Position numbers and translations under genes: made by a program. From NCBI GenBank assembly GCA_963817015.1, contig CAWFMV010000007.1:1302001-1366000 (forward strand): 64,000 nt of DNA. The letters are read 5' to 3'. The notes below the pieces were generated by a model. The model did not search any database, was not told where the DNA came from, and saw only the letters and a program-made list of their open reading frames with translations. Source of the DNA: VAZQ01 sp963817015. GTDB taxonomy: Bacteria > Pseudomonadota > Alphaproteobacteria > Rhizobiales > Xanthobacteraceae. Below are positions 10,317-19,907 of the stretch, in pieces; position 1 is the stretch's first letter, and each line of letters opens with the position of its first letter.

Positions 10317-11810
10317 TTGCCGGCGCACGGCTATTGGCGCGCGCGTACCCTCCGCACCCAGCTGCTCAGCCTCTTCATCCTGATCGAGGTCATCGCTGCC
10401 GTGGTTGCGGGCGCCGTCAGCATCTTCAATGCCCGCAGCGCGACCCGGGTCGAGATCGCGGCCTCCATGGAGCTTGCCGAATTGTGGGTGAAGGAGGGGG
10501 TGCTGCTGGCTCAGCGCGAAACGCCGGCCGATCGCTTTCTGGCCGACCTGTCATCGCAGCTTCGCCGCGCTCGCCACGTGCGCATCGAGGTGAGGGATGC
10601 GGCCGGCAACGTGCTCGAGGTTCGTCCCGCCGCGGTGGTGTCGGCGCCTGGCGGCGGCGAGACCGAGGCGCCGACGACGTGGTTGCCGACTTGGCTGCTC
10701 TCGCTGGGGTCGGCACCGGCGCCGGCCTGGTTTGCGGCGCTGATCGCGCCGCCGACCGAGCGGCGCGTGGTGCCGGTCGTCGTCCAGGGTGTCCGCATCG
10801 GGTCCGTCGATGTGGTCAGCGAGCCGAAGGATGAGATCGGCGAGAAGTGGGAGACCACGTCGGTGCTGGGCGCCGTCGGGCTCGGCGTGACGCTCGCCGT
10901 CACCGGGCTGCTCTATCTGCTGGTCGGGCGCGTGCTCAAGCCGCTCACCGGCCTTGCGGCGGGCCTCGCCGAGCTTGAGCACCGGCGCTATCGCGTACGG
11001 CTCGACCGGCCGCAGCCGGCGGAGCTTGCGATCATCACCGACCGGTTCAATGCGCTCGCGGAAGCGCTGGAAGCCACGCTCGCGGAAAATCAAAGCCTCA
11101 ACCGCCGCCTGATCACGGCGCAGGACGACGAGCGCCGGCGCACCGCGCTTGATCTGCACGACGAGGTCGGCCCGAGCCTGTTCGGGCTCAAGGCCCACGC
11201 GGCATCGATGGCCAAGGCCGCGGAGGCGCTTCCGGAAGGCGCGGCGGCCGACATGAAGGAGCGCGTGCGCGATCTCAACGCCATCATCGATCATCTGCAG
11301 GCGATCAACCGCGGCATGCTGAACCGGCTGCGGCCGATGTCGCTCGGCCAATTGCCGCTCGCCGACGTTCTCTCGGAGCTGGTGAGCGGGCGCGGGCGCG
11401 AATATCCGCAGATCCGCTTCTCGTTCGCGGCGGAGGGCATCGAGCGCAGCTATGGCGAAGCGATCGATCTCACGCTCTATCGCTGCATTCAGGAAAGCCT
11501 GACCAACGTGATCCGCCACGCCGAGGCCACCAGCGTGGACGTGCGAATCTCGGCCGCGCCAGGCGCTTCGGCAACCGAGGCCGCCGTCATGCTCACGGTT
11601 CGTGATGATGGCCGTGGCATCGATCCGCTGGCGCCCAAGGGACTTGGCAGCCTCGGTATGAGGGAGCGCGTCGAGGGCCTCGGCGGCGACTATGCCATCG
11701 ACAGCGAGCGCGGCCGCGGCACGTCCTTGCGGGTTGTGATCCCGCTGCGCGTGACCCAAAATGCCCAAAATGATGCCGGCAGCACGGCGGCGTCGAAGAC
11801 CGCCACATGA
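10317..11810 (+). CDS. Membrane sensor histidine kinase, UhpB/NarX type
   Basis: 497 residues. N-terminal transmembrane helix (about 15-38), periplasmic sensing region (about 40-180), second helix (about 185-207), HAMP-like linker, then a HisKA_3 dimerisation domain with phospho-acceptor His281 in DLHDEVGPSLFG. The ATPase domain shows the N-box (QESLTNVIRHAE) and the DDGRGI and GLGSLGMRERV motifs. The first start after an in-frame TGA at 10305 is TTG at 10317, so the start is less certain. The response regulator follows 25 bases later. It is transcribed away from the dehydrogenase array and towards the TonB receptors, a good position to control either; the signal is unknown. Confidence 0.92.
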   Translation: MPAHGYWRARTLRTQLLSLFILIEVIAAVVAGAVSIFNARSATRVEIAASMELAELWVKEGVLLAQRETPADRFLADLSSQLRRARHVRIEVRDAAGNVLEVRPAAVVSAPGGGETEAPTTWLPTWLLSLGSAPAPAWFAALIAPPTERRVVPVVVQGVRIGSVDVVSEPKDEIGEKWETTSVLGAVGLGVTLAVTGLLYLLVGRVLKPLTGLAAGLAELEHRRYRVRLDRPQPAELAIITDRFNALAEALEATLAENQSLNRRLITAQDDERRRTALDLHDEVGPSLFGLKAHAASMAKAAEALPEGAAADMKERVRDLNAIIDHLQAINRGMLNRLRPMSLGQLPLADVLSELVSGRGREYPQIRFSFAAEGIERSYGEAIDLTLYRCIQESLTNVIRHAEATSVDVRISAAPGASATEAAVMLTVRDDGRGIDPLAPKGLGSLGMRERVEGLGGDYAIDSERGRGTSLRVVIPLRVTQNAQNDAGSTAASKTAT

Positions 11811-11835
11811 AAAATCACCGCATGAAAATCATTCC

Positions 11836-12474
11836 ATGAGCACCGTCCTGATCATTGACGATCATCCGATCGTGCTGCAGGCGTGGCGGCGCATGTTGCA
11901 GGACGCTGGCGTCAGTGACATCTGTGATGCCCATGACGTGGCATCAGGATACCGTCTATTCCGCCGCCGCCAGCCCGAGTTCGTGATTGTCGATCTCTCG
12001 ATGCAGGGCAGGGGATTGGCTGGCCTGCCGCTGATCAAGCGGATCCGGGCGCACGACCCGCGCACGCGCATTCTCGTCTTCAGCATGCACAGCGACCCGA
12101 TGATCGCGGCGCGCGCGCTCGAGGCCGGCGCCAATGGCTATGTGCTGAAGGACGCGTCCCCCGACGAGTTGATCCAAGCATTCGAGAAGGTGCGCTCCGG
12201 AACTCCTTACCTCAGCGCAGACATGGCGATGCAGGTGGCGCTGGTGCGCACCGGGCTGCGTCGCGACCGGCTCTCCGACCTGACGCCACGGGAGCTCGAG
12301 ACGCTGACCTTGCTGGCGCAGGGCAAGCCTTATGGACAGATCGCCGAGGAGCTGAGCGTCAGCTACAAGACCGTGGTTAACATGTCATCGCAGCTCAAGC
12401 AGAAGCTTGATGCGCGCAATCTGCCGGACCTGATCCGTATCGCGGTACAGTTACTGTCAGCGACGCCGGCTTGA
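11836..12474 (+). CDS. LuxR/NarL-family response regulator
   Basis: 212 residues. Receiver domain with acidic pocket DDHP, phospho-acceptor Asp53 (VDLSMQG) and Lys in VLKDASPDE. A C-terminal LuxR-type helix-turn-helix covers about residues 148-205 (LTPRELETLTLLAQGK, then QIAEELSVSYKTV). It pairs with the kinase just upstream. Regulators of this type control PQQ alcohol dehydrogenases in several proteobacteria, which makes the neighbouring arrays likely targets; that link is inferred. Confidence 0.93.
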   Translation: MSTVLIIDDHPIVLQAWRRMLQDAGVSDICDAHDVASGYRLFRRRQPEFVIVDLSMQGRGLAGLPLIKRIRAHDPRTRILVFSMHSDPMIAARALEAGANGYVLKDASPDELIQAFEKVRSGTPYLSADMAMQVALVRTGLRRDRLSDLTPRELETLTLLAQGKPYGQIAEELSVSYKTVVNMSSQLKQKLDARNLPDLIRIAVQLLSATPA

Positions 12475-12592
12475 GCCGCTGCCCCACGCCTGCAATCGCG
12501 GCTTTTGCCAAAACTTCCCGGTTGGCTTTGCAAAATCAGACCGTGACGGTCGGCAACGAACCGCCGACAATATCGAATCGGGGAAGCCAGAA

Positions 12593-15076
12593 ATGGTTAC
12601 GTGGGGTGGGGGACCAAGATGTATGGGGCGCATCGAGAGGCTAGGAATCTTTAATCGCAGAATTCTGTTGGGACTTTCCGGATCAGTGAGCATGGCGGCG
12701 CTGATGGCGCCAAGTGCCGTGCTGGCCCAGGAGGAAACGACACTTCCCGAGATTTCGGGTCATTGCACCGACGCCCATTCCGGCGTCGCCGCGTCGCCCC
12801 GCTCGTCCGACTCCGGCGCCGACCACACGGCAAACGCGGACGCAGACCCAGGCGCCGACACCGGTGCCGGCACCGCACCGGTAGCCGCAACCGAGCCTGG
12901 CGTGATCGACCGCGACAAGGTCCCGTCTGCCACTGAGACACTGACGGCCCCGGATTTCCAGCCGTGGATCGCGCCAAGTGTTCCGGACGCGCTGCTGCAG
13001 CGGGTGCCGAGCGTCTTCATCACCGATCTCGCGGTCAATCCGTTTCAGCCCGAAATCCAGTTCCGCGGCTTCGAGGCTGGTCCGACCCTTGGCGCGCCGC
13101 AGGGCGTAGCGATCTATCAGAACGGCGTACGCATCAACGAAGTCTTCGGCGACACCGTGAACTGGGACTTGATCCCGCAGCGGGCGATCCGGCGCCTCGA
13201 CGTGTTTCCCAGCAATCCGATTTTCGGTCTCAACGCGCTGGGTGGTGCAATCTCGATCGAGATGAAGAATGGGTTCAATTACAAGGGAGGTGAGATCGAG
13301 GGGATCGTCGGTTCCTTCGGACGGCGCTCCGTCGGGTGGCAGTACGGAGCGCAGAAGGACAACGTCGCGTTCTATGTCGCGGGCGACGCGTTGAACGACA
13401 ACGGCTGGCGCAGGGAGGGGCAGTCGTCGCTGCGCCGGGTTTACGCCGACGTTGGCATTCGCGGCGACGACTCGGAATTCCATGTCAACTTCACCGGCGC
13501 CTCGAACCGCTTCGGCGCCGCCGCGGCGACGCCGATCCAGCTGCTCAACAAGGATTGGGGCGCGATCTTCACGTCGCCGCAGACCTATCAGAACAAGCTC
13601 GCAATGCTCAATGCCACCGGCAGCGTCCAGCTCAGCGACACCTGGACGGTCAAGGGCAACGTTTATCTCCGCAGCTTCCGGCAGAAGCACGTCGACGGCA
13701 ACATCAGCGATGTTGATGAATGCCCGGCGGGGCCCAACGCGGGCAACTTGTGCTTTGGCGATGACGCCAGCCCGCTGCTCGGCCCTGTGTCGGCGGATAT
13801 TCTCAACGACCTCCCTGCGGGCTCCATCGACCGCACCCAGACGGTTGCGAACAGTTTTGGCGGCACGCTGCAAGCGGCCAACAACGACAAGGTGTTCGGC
13901 CTGAACAACAACTTCGTTGTCGGCACAAGCCTCGATCACGGTAGCGTACGTTTCAAATCATCGAGCGAGCTCGGCACCATCGGCAACGACTTCTTCGTCA
14001 CCGGCACCGGCGTCATCATCGCGACGGAAGACGGCTTGGTCCAGCCTGTCGATCTCAAGACACGAAACACCTACTACGGCTTCTATCTCACCGACACCAT
14101 TGATCTCACCTCGAGGCTTTCGGTGACAGCGGGTGGACGCTTCAATCTGGCGCAGATCAAGCTTCTGGATCAGCTCGGTGACGATCTTAACGGCAGCCAT
14201 CAATTCTCGCGCTTCAATCCGGTGATCGGCGCGACCTACAAGCTGACGCCGAATGTGACAGTCTATGCCGGCTACTCCGAGGCTAACCGCGCGCCCACGC
14301 CGGGCGAGCTCGCCTGCTCGGATCCTAACCGGCCTTGCCTGCTTGACATTTCCCTGGTCGAGGACCCGGCGCTCAAGCAGGTGGTCGCACACACCTACGA
14401 AGCCGGCATTCGCGGCACCGTGCCGCTCGGGGGCAAGAACGGCCGCATCGACTGGAGCTTCGGCGTCTTCACCACCGACTCGACGGACGACATCCTCAAC
14501 ATTGCGAGCCCGATCATCGGCCGCAGCTTCTTCCAGAACGTCGGCACCACACGCCGGCGAGGTATCGAGGCCTCCGCAACTTATCAGTCGGACCGCTGGA
14601 ACGTCTTTGGCACCTACAGCTTTGTCGATGCCACTTTCCGCAACACGCTGACGCTCGTCTCGGCGAACAACCCGTTCGCGGACGAGGACGGCAACATCAC
14701 GGTCCTCCCCGGCGATCATCTGCCGAGGGTCCCGGCCCACCGCTTCAAGTTCGGTGCCCAATACGCGGTGTTCGACAACTGGAAGGTCGGCGGCGACCTC
14801 ATCGTCACCAGCGGACAGTTCTTCCTGGGCGACGAATTGAATCAAAATCCAAAACTGCCAGGCTATTGGGTGGCGAATTTGAACTCCAACTATCAGATTA
14901 CGAAGAACGTCGAGGTGTTCGGCACGGTTCGCAATCTGTTCGATCGCCGCTACTATACGATGGGCACCTTCTTCAATACGGAAGAGGCTTCTTCGGTCGT
15001 CAGCCTGAGCGACCCGCGCACGCTGAGCCCGGCCGCTCCGCGTGCTTTCTATGCGGGGCTACGCGGGAAATTCTAG
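12593..15076 (+). CDS. TonB-dependent outer-membrane receptor, paralogue 1
   Basis: About 827 residues: signal peptide (cleavage near VLAQEE), a Pro-rich linker, plug domain (about 100-220, with AIYQNGVRINEVFGD and GGAISIEMKNGF) and a 22-strand barrel ending in Phe (FYAGLRGKF), the usual assembly signal. Imports a scarce metal chelate or similar ligand using TonB energy. The start could also be the ATG at 12623. Compared with paralogue 2, an extra T near 12754 shifts the TonB-box region (paralogue 2 reads LPEIRVIAPTP, this one LPEISGHCTDAH), and the frame returns near 12888. So this copy may have lost TonB coupling or carries sequence errors. Close to the PQQ dehydrogenases; a lanthanide-chelate substrate is a reasonable guess. 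Confidence 0.9.
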   Translation: MVTWGGGPRCMGRIERLGIFNRRILLGLSGSVSMAALMAPSAVLAQEETTLPEISGHCTDAHSGVAASPRSSDSGADHTANADADPGADTGAGTAPVAATEPGVIDRDKVPSATETLTAPDFQPWIAPSVPDALLQRVPSVFITDLAVNPFQPEIQFRGFEAGPTLGAPQGVAIYQNGVRINEVFGDTVNWDLIPQRAIRRLDVFPSNPIFGLNALGGAISIEMKNGFNYKGGEIEGIVGSFGRRSVGWQYGAQKDNVAFYVAGDALNDNGWRREGQSSLRRVYADVGIRGDDSEFHVNFTGASNRFGAAAATPIQLLNKDWGAIFTSPQTYQNKLAMLNATGSVQLSDTWTVKGNVYLRSFRQKHVDGNISDVDECPAGPNAGNLCFGDDASPLLGPVSADILNDLPAGSIDRTQTVANSFGGTLQAANNDKVFGLNNNFVVGTSLDHGSVRFKSSSELGTIGNDFFVTGTGVIIATEDGLVQPVDLKTRNTYYGFYLTDTIDLTSRLSVTAGGRFNLAQIKLLDQLGDDLNGSHQFSRFNPVIGATYKLTPNVTVYAGYSEANRAPTPGELACSDPNRPCLLDISLVEDPALKQVVAHTYEAGIRGTVPLGGKNGRIDWSFGVFTTDSTDDILNIASPIIGRSFFQNVGTTRRRGIEASATYQSDRWNVFGTYSFVDATFRNTLTLVSANNPFADEDGNITVLPGDHLPRVPAHRFKFGAQYAVFDNWKVGGDLIVTSGQFFLGDELNQNPKLPGYWVANLNSNYQITKNVEVFGTVRNLFDRRYYTMGTFFNTEEASSVVSLSDPRTLSPAAPRAFYAGLRGKF

Positions 15077-15133
15077 ACCGCTTCTGGAATTGAGTTGAGT
15101 AAGCAAATGCCTACTGAGTATTGCCCCGCTCCG

Positions 15134-15284
15134 TCACCCTGAGGCGCTCGCCCGGTCCTGTCCGGCCGGGCGAGTCTCGAAGGGCGGCGCCCCCGGCGAT
15201 GCTGCACGCGAAAGCACAGCATCGGACGCCATCCTTCGATGGCCCGCACACACTCGGGCGCCTCTGGATGACGGAGACAGGCTG
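15134..15284. repeat. Dispersed CCTGAGGCGC...GCGCCTCTGGATGACGG element
   Basis: An imperfect palindrome of about 150 bases with outer arms CCTGAGGCGC and GCGCCTCTGG and inner arms around GTCTCGAAGG and CCATCCTTCGA. It is typical of the intergenic repeats found throughout rhizobial genomes and fills the 320-base gap between receptor 1 and the next gene. Confidence 0.6.
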
Positions 15285-15396
15285 GCGCGATGGTCGAGGT
15301 CGTACCCGTGCTCATCAAGCGTCCAGCGTTCAGACCCTGGTGGCATTTATTCGTCGATGACAATTCCGCCCATGTCGAGCCGTCAGGGGAGAAACT

Positions 15397-15753
15397 TCAG
15401 GGCTGGCAGTTGACGAGGTCGCGTTCTTCGATTGAGAAAATCTCGTTGGTTTCGACCTTGAGATTGCGCGCGAAGCAAACCCGTCCGGTGGTGTCTTTCA
15501 GCCTTGCATCGTAAATGCCCGGCGTGGTGTCGGTGATGCGCAACCGTTCATTGGGACTGACAGTGCCGTCGCGATCGTTCTTGCACTGATTGGCTCCCCA
15601 ATTGGTGGTACCCACCGGTGCAAGGTTGAACTCCGACAAGATGAATGGCGTCAGGTTCCAGAACCGAGTCGCTGGTACTTGCTGTCGGGTCTGGCTGAAG
15701 GCAGAAGAAGACAGGGTGCAAGCCACGACAAATACCAGAAATATTCTCTGCAT
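15397..15753 (-). CDS. Small exported RFWNLT-family protein, paralogue 1
   Basis: 118 residues with a signal peptide (cleavage near AFSQ). The mature protein begins TRFWNLTPF and carries NQCKNDRDGTVSPNERLRI, ending with FSIEERDLVNCQP. The segment KNDRDGTVSPNE fits an EF-hand loop at positions 3, 5, 6, 8 and 12 (D, D, G, V, E) but has Lys at position 1. Two further Cys could form a disulfide. It lies between the two receptor genes on the opposite strand, and a close paralogue sits beside the second dehydrogenase pair (28322-28669). I do not know its function; the placement suggests an accessory to quinoprotein or metal handling. Confidence 0.8.
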   Translation of the reverse strand: MQRIFLVFVVACTLSSSAFSQTRQQVPATRFWNLTPFILSEFNLAPVGTTNWGANQCKNDRDGTVSPNERLRITDTTPGIYDARLKDTTGRVCFARNLKVETNEIFSIEERDLVNCQP

Positions 15754-15948
15754 TGTTATTGCCTTCGTATCGAACGCTTCCTAGCGCCGTTAGTCTATCG
15801 TGCACTCAGCTAACAGTTGTTCCCAAAGTGCTCGGGCAGATTTGGCAAGTGGATTTGCCCAAACCTCATTGTCTTGCGTGCAAGAACCACCGACAATGCC
15901 GAATTGGGAAGCCAAGAAATGGCTGTCGGCGGGGCGCGAGTAGGATGT

Positions 15949-18414
15949 ATGGGGAACATTGCGGGCTAGGAATCTCTTAATCGCAAACTTCTGATAGGTC
16001 TTACCGGCTCGGTCAGCCTGGTTGCGCTGACGGCGCCAAGCGCCGTGCTAGCCCAGGAGGAAACGACACTTCCCGAGATTCGAGTCATTGCGCCAACGCC
16101 CGTTCCGGCGTCGCCACGTCGTCCGGCCCGCCCCACTCCGGCGCCGGCCACACGGCAAACGCGGACGCGGACCCAGGCGGACGCGGGTGGCACACCGGCG
16201 CCCGCGCCGGTGGCAGCGCCGCCAACGCCCGAGCCCGGACTGATCGACCGCGATAAGGTCCCATCCAGCACTCAGACGCTGACGTCCCAGGATTTCCAGC
16301 CATGGATCGCGCCAAGCGTTACGGATGCCTTGACGCGCGTTGTGCCCAGCGTGTCCACCAGTGACACTGCGGTGAATCCGTTTCAGCCCGATCTGACTTA
16401 CCGAGGGTTTCTGGCGTCTCCCACGGTAGGCACGCCACAAGGGCTGGCGATCTATCAGAACGGGGTGCGCATCAATGAGTTCTTCGGCGATACGGTGAAC
16501 TGGGATTTCATCCCGGAGCGCGCGATCAGGCGCCTCGACCTTTTTCCCAGCAATCCGGTCTTCGGTCTCAATGCGATTGGTGGCGCGATCTCGATCGAGA
16601 TGAAGAACGGCTTCAACTACAAAGGAGGTGAGATCGAGGGCATCGTCGGTTCCTTCGGGCGGCGTTCCGTGGGTGCGCAGTACGGCGCGCAGAAGGACAA
16701 CGTTGCGTTTTACGCAGCGGCTGACGCGCTCAACGACAACGGCTGGCGCCAGCGCTCGCCCTCCGAGTTGCGCCGCATCTATACGGATGTCGGTGTGCTC
16801 GGCGATGATACCGAATTTCATCTCAACTTCACCGGCGCATCGAACCGTTTCGGCGCGCTAGCGGCAACGCCGATCGAGATGCTCAATCGGAGCTGGAGCT
16901 CGGTCTATACCTCGCCGCAGACCTATAAGAACCAGCTTGCGTTTCTCAATGCGACCGGCAGCTACCGCGTCAGCGACACCTGGACGGTGAAGGGCAATGC
17001 CTATATCCGAAGCTTCCGGCAGCAGCATGTCGATGGCAACACCAGTGACGTGGAGCCGTGCAATCCATTGGGTCCTAACAATGGCTTTCTTTGCTTCGGC
17101 GACGACACCACGCTGTTGTTTGGTCAGAACGGTCCGGTGCCGGACATTCTCGGTGGCGCGATTCCCGGCTCCGTCGATCGCACCAAGACGGCCGCACTGA
17201 CAGTCGGTGGCACGGTCCAAGCGGCAAGCAGCGACAAGGTGTTCGGGCGTGAGAATCAGTTTGTGGTCGGGACGAGCCTCGATCACGGCAATGTGCGGTT
17301 CAATGCATCGAGCGAGCTCGGCACCATCGGCAATGACCTGTTCACCACCGGAACGGGCGTTATCATTGCTCAGCCCGATGGCGCGGTTGCGCCGGTCGAT
17401 CTCAAGACCCGCAACACCTACTATGGCTTCTACCTCACCGACACCATCGACCTGACCTCCCGGCTTTCGCTGACAGCAGGCGGACGCTTCAACCTGGCGC
17501 AGATCAAGCTTCTGGATCAGCTCGGTGAGGATCTCAACGGCAGTCATCAATTCTCGCGCTTCAATCCGGTGATTGGCGCAACCTACAAGCTGACGCCGGA
17601 CGTAACTCTTTATGGCGGTTACTCGGAGGCCAACCGGGCACCGACACCGGCCGAGCTTGCCTGCGCGGATCCGGCGCGGCCATGCCTGCTCGATAACTTC
17701 CTGGTCTCGGACCCGCCGTTGAAGCAGGTCGTGTCGCACACCTATGAGGCCGGAATTCGCGGCCAGGTGCCGCTTGGCAAGACCGAGCGCTTCAATTGGA
17801 GCTTCGGTGTATTCACCACCGACTCGGACGATGACATCATCCGGGTCTTGAGCGAGATCGCTGGCCGGGGCTTCTTCCAGAACGCCGGCACCACCCGCCG
17901 GCAGGGCATCGAGGCTTCGGCCAACTACAGCTCGGATCGCTGGACGGTATTCGCCACCTACAGCCTGATCGACGCCACCTTCCGGAACACTCTGACGCTG
18001 GAATCGCCCCACAATCCGCTCGCCGACAATGGGGAGATCACGGTCCGCCCCGGCAACCATCTGCCCGGGGTGCCGCGCCATCGCTTCAAGGCCGGCGTGG
18101 ACTACAAGGTGTGGGACGACTGGACGGTCGGTGGCGACATGGTCGCCGTGAGCGGCCAATATCTGGTCCAAGACGAATCCAATCTCAATCCGAAACTGCC
18201 GGGCTACTGGGTCGCCAACCTGCACACGAGCTACAAGGTGTCAAAGCAGGTCGAAGTTTTCGGCATGGTCCGCAATGTGTTCGACAAGCGCTACTACACG
18301 GCCGGCACCTTCTTCGAGACCGACGCTATTCCGTTCCTTAATTTGAGCGACCCGCGCACGGTCAGCCCCGGCGCGCCGCGCGCCTTCTATGCGGGGCTGC
18401 GCGGGAAGTTCTAG
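15949..18414 (+). CDS. TonB-dependent outer-membrane receptor, paralogue 2 (start region disturbed)
   Basis: About 790-815 residues, closely related to paralogue 1 over its whole length. It has signal peptide residues GLTGSVSLVALTAPSAVLAQ, an intact TonB-box-like LPEIRVIAPTP, a Pro/Thr-rich linker, plug (AIYQNGVRINEFFGD) and a barrel ending FYAGLRGKF. The ATG at 15949 matches the start of paralogue 1, but one missing and one extra base (15960-15976) create an in-frame TAG at 15967. Without that, the first start would be GTG at 16045, inside the signal peptide, which is unlikely. Same predicted role: import of a chelated metal or other scarce ligand. The upstream leader also matches that of paralogue 1, showing a duplication that included the control region. 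Confidence 0.9.
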
Positions 18415-18496
18415 CGCCTATCACTCCGGGCAAGCGACTTGACGCTCCACGCAGGGCGCGGGACCTTGAGCTCTTGATTGCAACAGGAGCGCGCGC

Positions 18497-19738
18497 ATGA
18501 GCCGTCAGGACTTCAGGTCGTTTATTCCGGAGCCGGGCAAGTCGCGCATCTCCGGTCCGAATGCGCGGGCTCATACCGAGGCGCGGCTTAAGTCGCCGCG
18601 CGCACAGGACCTGTTCGGGACCTGGGCAAAGCTTGCGGCCGAGCCGTTCAAAGGCATCACGACCCACGGCCACGTCGAAGCCGGGCTGTTCTCGCCCGAG
18701 CCCGCGGGCGCGCCGACTGCCGCGATGGTCGAGGCCGCGTCCGCGCTCATCAATCGCGTGAGCGCCGCCGAGCGCGAGCGCATGTGCTTTGCGGTCGACT
18801 CAAGCGTCTGGCAGCAATGGCAGAACACCGAGAACTATGTCGAGACCTACGGGCTACGGCTAGATGAGACGAGCGACGACGTGCGCGACGCTGTCATGGG
18901 CGTTGTGCGCGCGAGCATGAGCCCGAAGGGCTACGAGGTCTCGCGCAATGTGATGCGGCTCAATCGGTTTCTCGGCGACCTTGTCAGCGGGCCGGCGGTG
19001 CTGGGCGAGTGGAGCTACATCTTCTGCGTCTACGGCGCGCCCTCGACCACCGAGCCGTGGGGCTGGCAGCTGTTCGGACACCATCTCTCGCTCAATTGCT
19101 TGGTGATCGGCGGCCATATGGTGCTGACGCCGGCTTTTCTGGGCGCCGAGCCCTGCTTTGCGGATGAGGGCCCGTTCGCGGGAATCAGCCTGTTCGAGGA
19201 CGAGGAGCGGCTCGGTCTGTCGCTGATGCGCTCGCTGTCACAGCCGCAGCAGCAGTGTGCCATTGTGGCGCAGGCCATGATGGGTGGCGACCTGCCGCCA
19301 GGGCGCTGGCATTTCGCCGACCATCTGCATCTCGGTGGTGCGCATCAGGACAACCGGATCGTTCCGTTCGAGGGATTGCGTGCGAGCGAGTTGAGCGCCC
19401 TGCAGCAGCGCAACCTTCTCGACCTCGTTTCGGCCTACATCGCGCCGCTGCCGGCTGGCCCTTACGCGGCGCGCATGAGCGAGATCGAGCACCATCTTGC
19501 CGAGACGCATTTCTGCTGGATCGGCGGCTTCGGGGAGGAGAACCCGTTCTACTATCGCATCCAGAGCCCGGTGACGTTCATCGAGTTCGATCATCACTCG
19601 GGCGTATTTCTCACCAATCCGGAGCCGGCGAAATTCCACGTGCACACGATCGTGCGCACGCCCAACGGCAATGACTACGGGGTCGATGTGCTGCGCCAGC
19701 ATTATGCGCATGCGCATTCGCACAAAGTGCACCCGTAG
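18497..19738 (+). CDS. DUF3500 family protein
   Basis: 413 residues, no signal peptide or membrane segment seen. It matches the DUF3500 family, with the typical stretch around residues 190-215 (FGHHLSLNCLVIGGHMVLTP) and His-rich ends (EFDHHSGVF, then HYAHAHSHK). The many conserved His suggest metal binding, but no reaction is known to me. The ATG at 18497 follows AGGAGCG. It sits 82 bases after receptor 2 on the same strand and could share its transcript. Confidence 0.85.
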   Translation: MSRQDFRSFIPEPGKSRISGPNARAHTEARLKSPRAQDLFGTWAKLAAEPFKGITTHGHVEAGLFSPEPAGAPTAAMVEAASALINRVSAAERERMCFAVDSSVWQQWQNTENYVETYGLRLDETSDDVRDAVMGVVRASMSPKGYEVSRNVMRLNRFLGDLVSGPAVLGEWSYIFCVYGAPSTTEPWGWQLFGHHLSLNCLVIGGHMVLTPAFLGAEPCFADEGPFAGISLFEDEERLGLSLMRSLSQPQQQCAIVAQAMMGGDLPPGRWHFADHLHLGGAHQDNRIVPFEGLRASELSALQQRNLLDLVSAYIAPLPAGPYAARMSEIEHHLAETHFCWIGGFGEENPFYYRIQSPVTFIEFDHHSGVFLTNPEPAKFHVHTIVRTPNGNDYGVDVLRQHYAHAHSHKVHP

Positions 19739-19905
19739 GGTGGGCAAAGGCGCTGGCACGGCGTTTCGACAAAGGAAGCCTTGCGTGCGCCGTGCCCACC
19801 AGAGATTGTCCGACTTGCATTGATGCCGTTGGTGGGCACGGCGCATGCAAGTCTCTGCCGTGGAGAAAGGTGGTGCCTGCGCCTTTGCCCACCCTACGGC
19901 GCCGC
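19735..19905. repeat. GTAGGGTGGGCAAAGG composite palindrome
   Basis: Outer arms GTAGGGTGGGCAAAGGCG (from 19736) and CGCCTTTGCCCACCCTAC (to about 19899) frame inner arms CGCCGTGCCCACC and GGTGGGCACGGCG. The 170-base structure separates two convergent genes and probably acts as a bidirectional transcript end. Elements of this sequence are common in Bradyrhizobium-type genomes. Confidence 0.75.
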
Positions 19906-19907
19906 GT

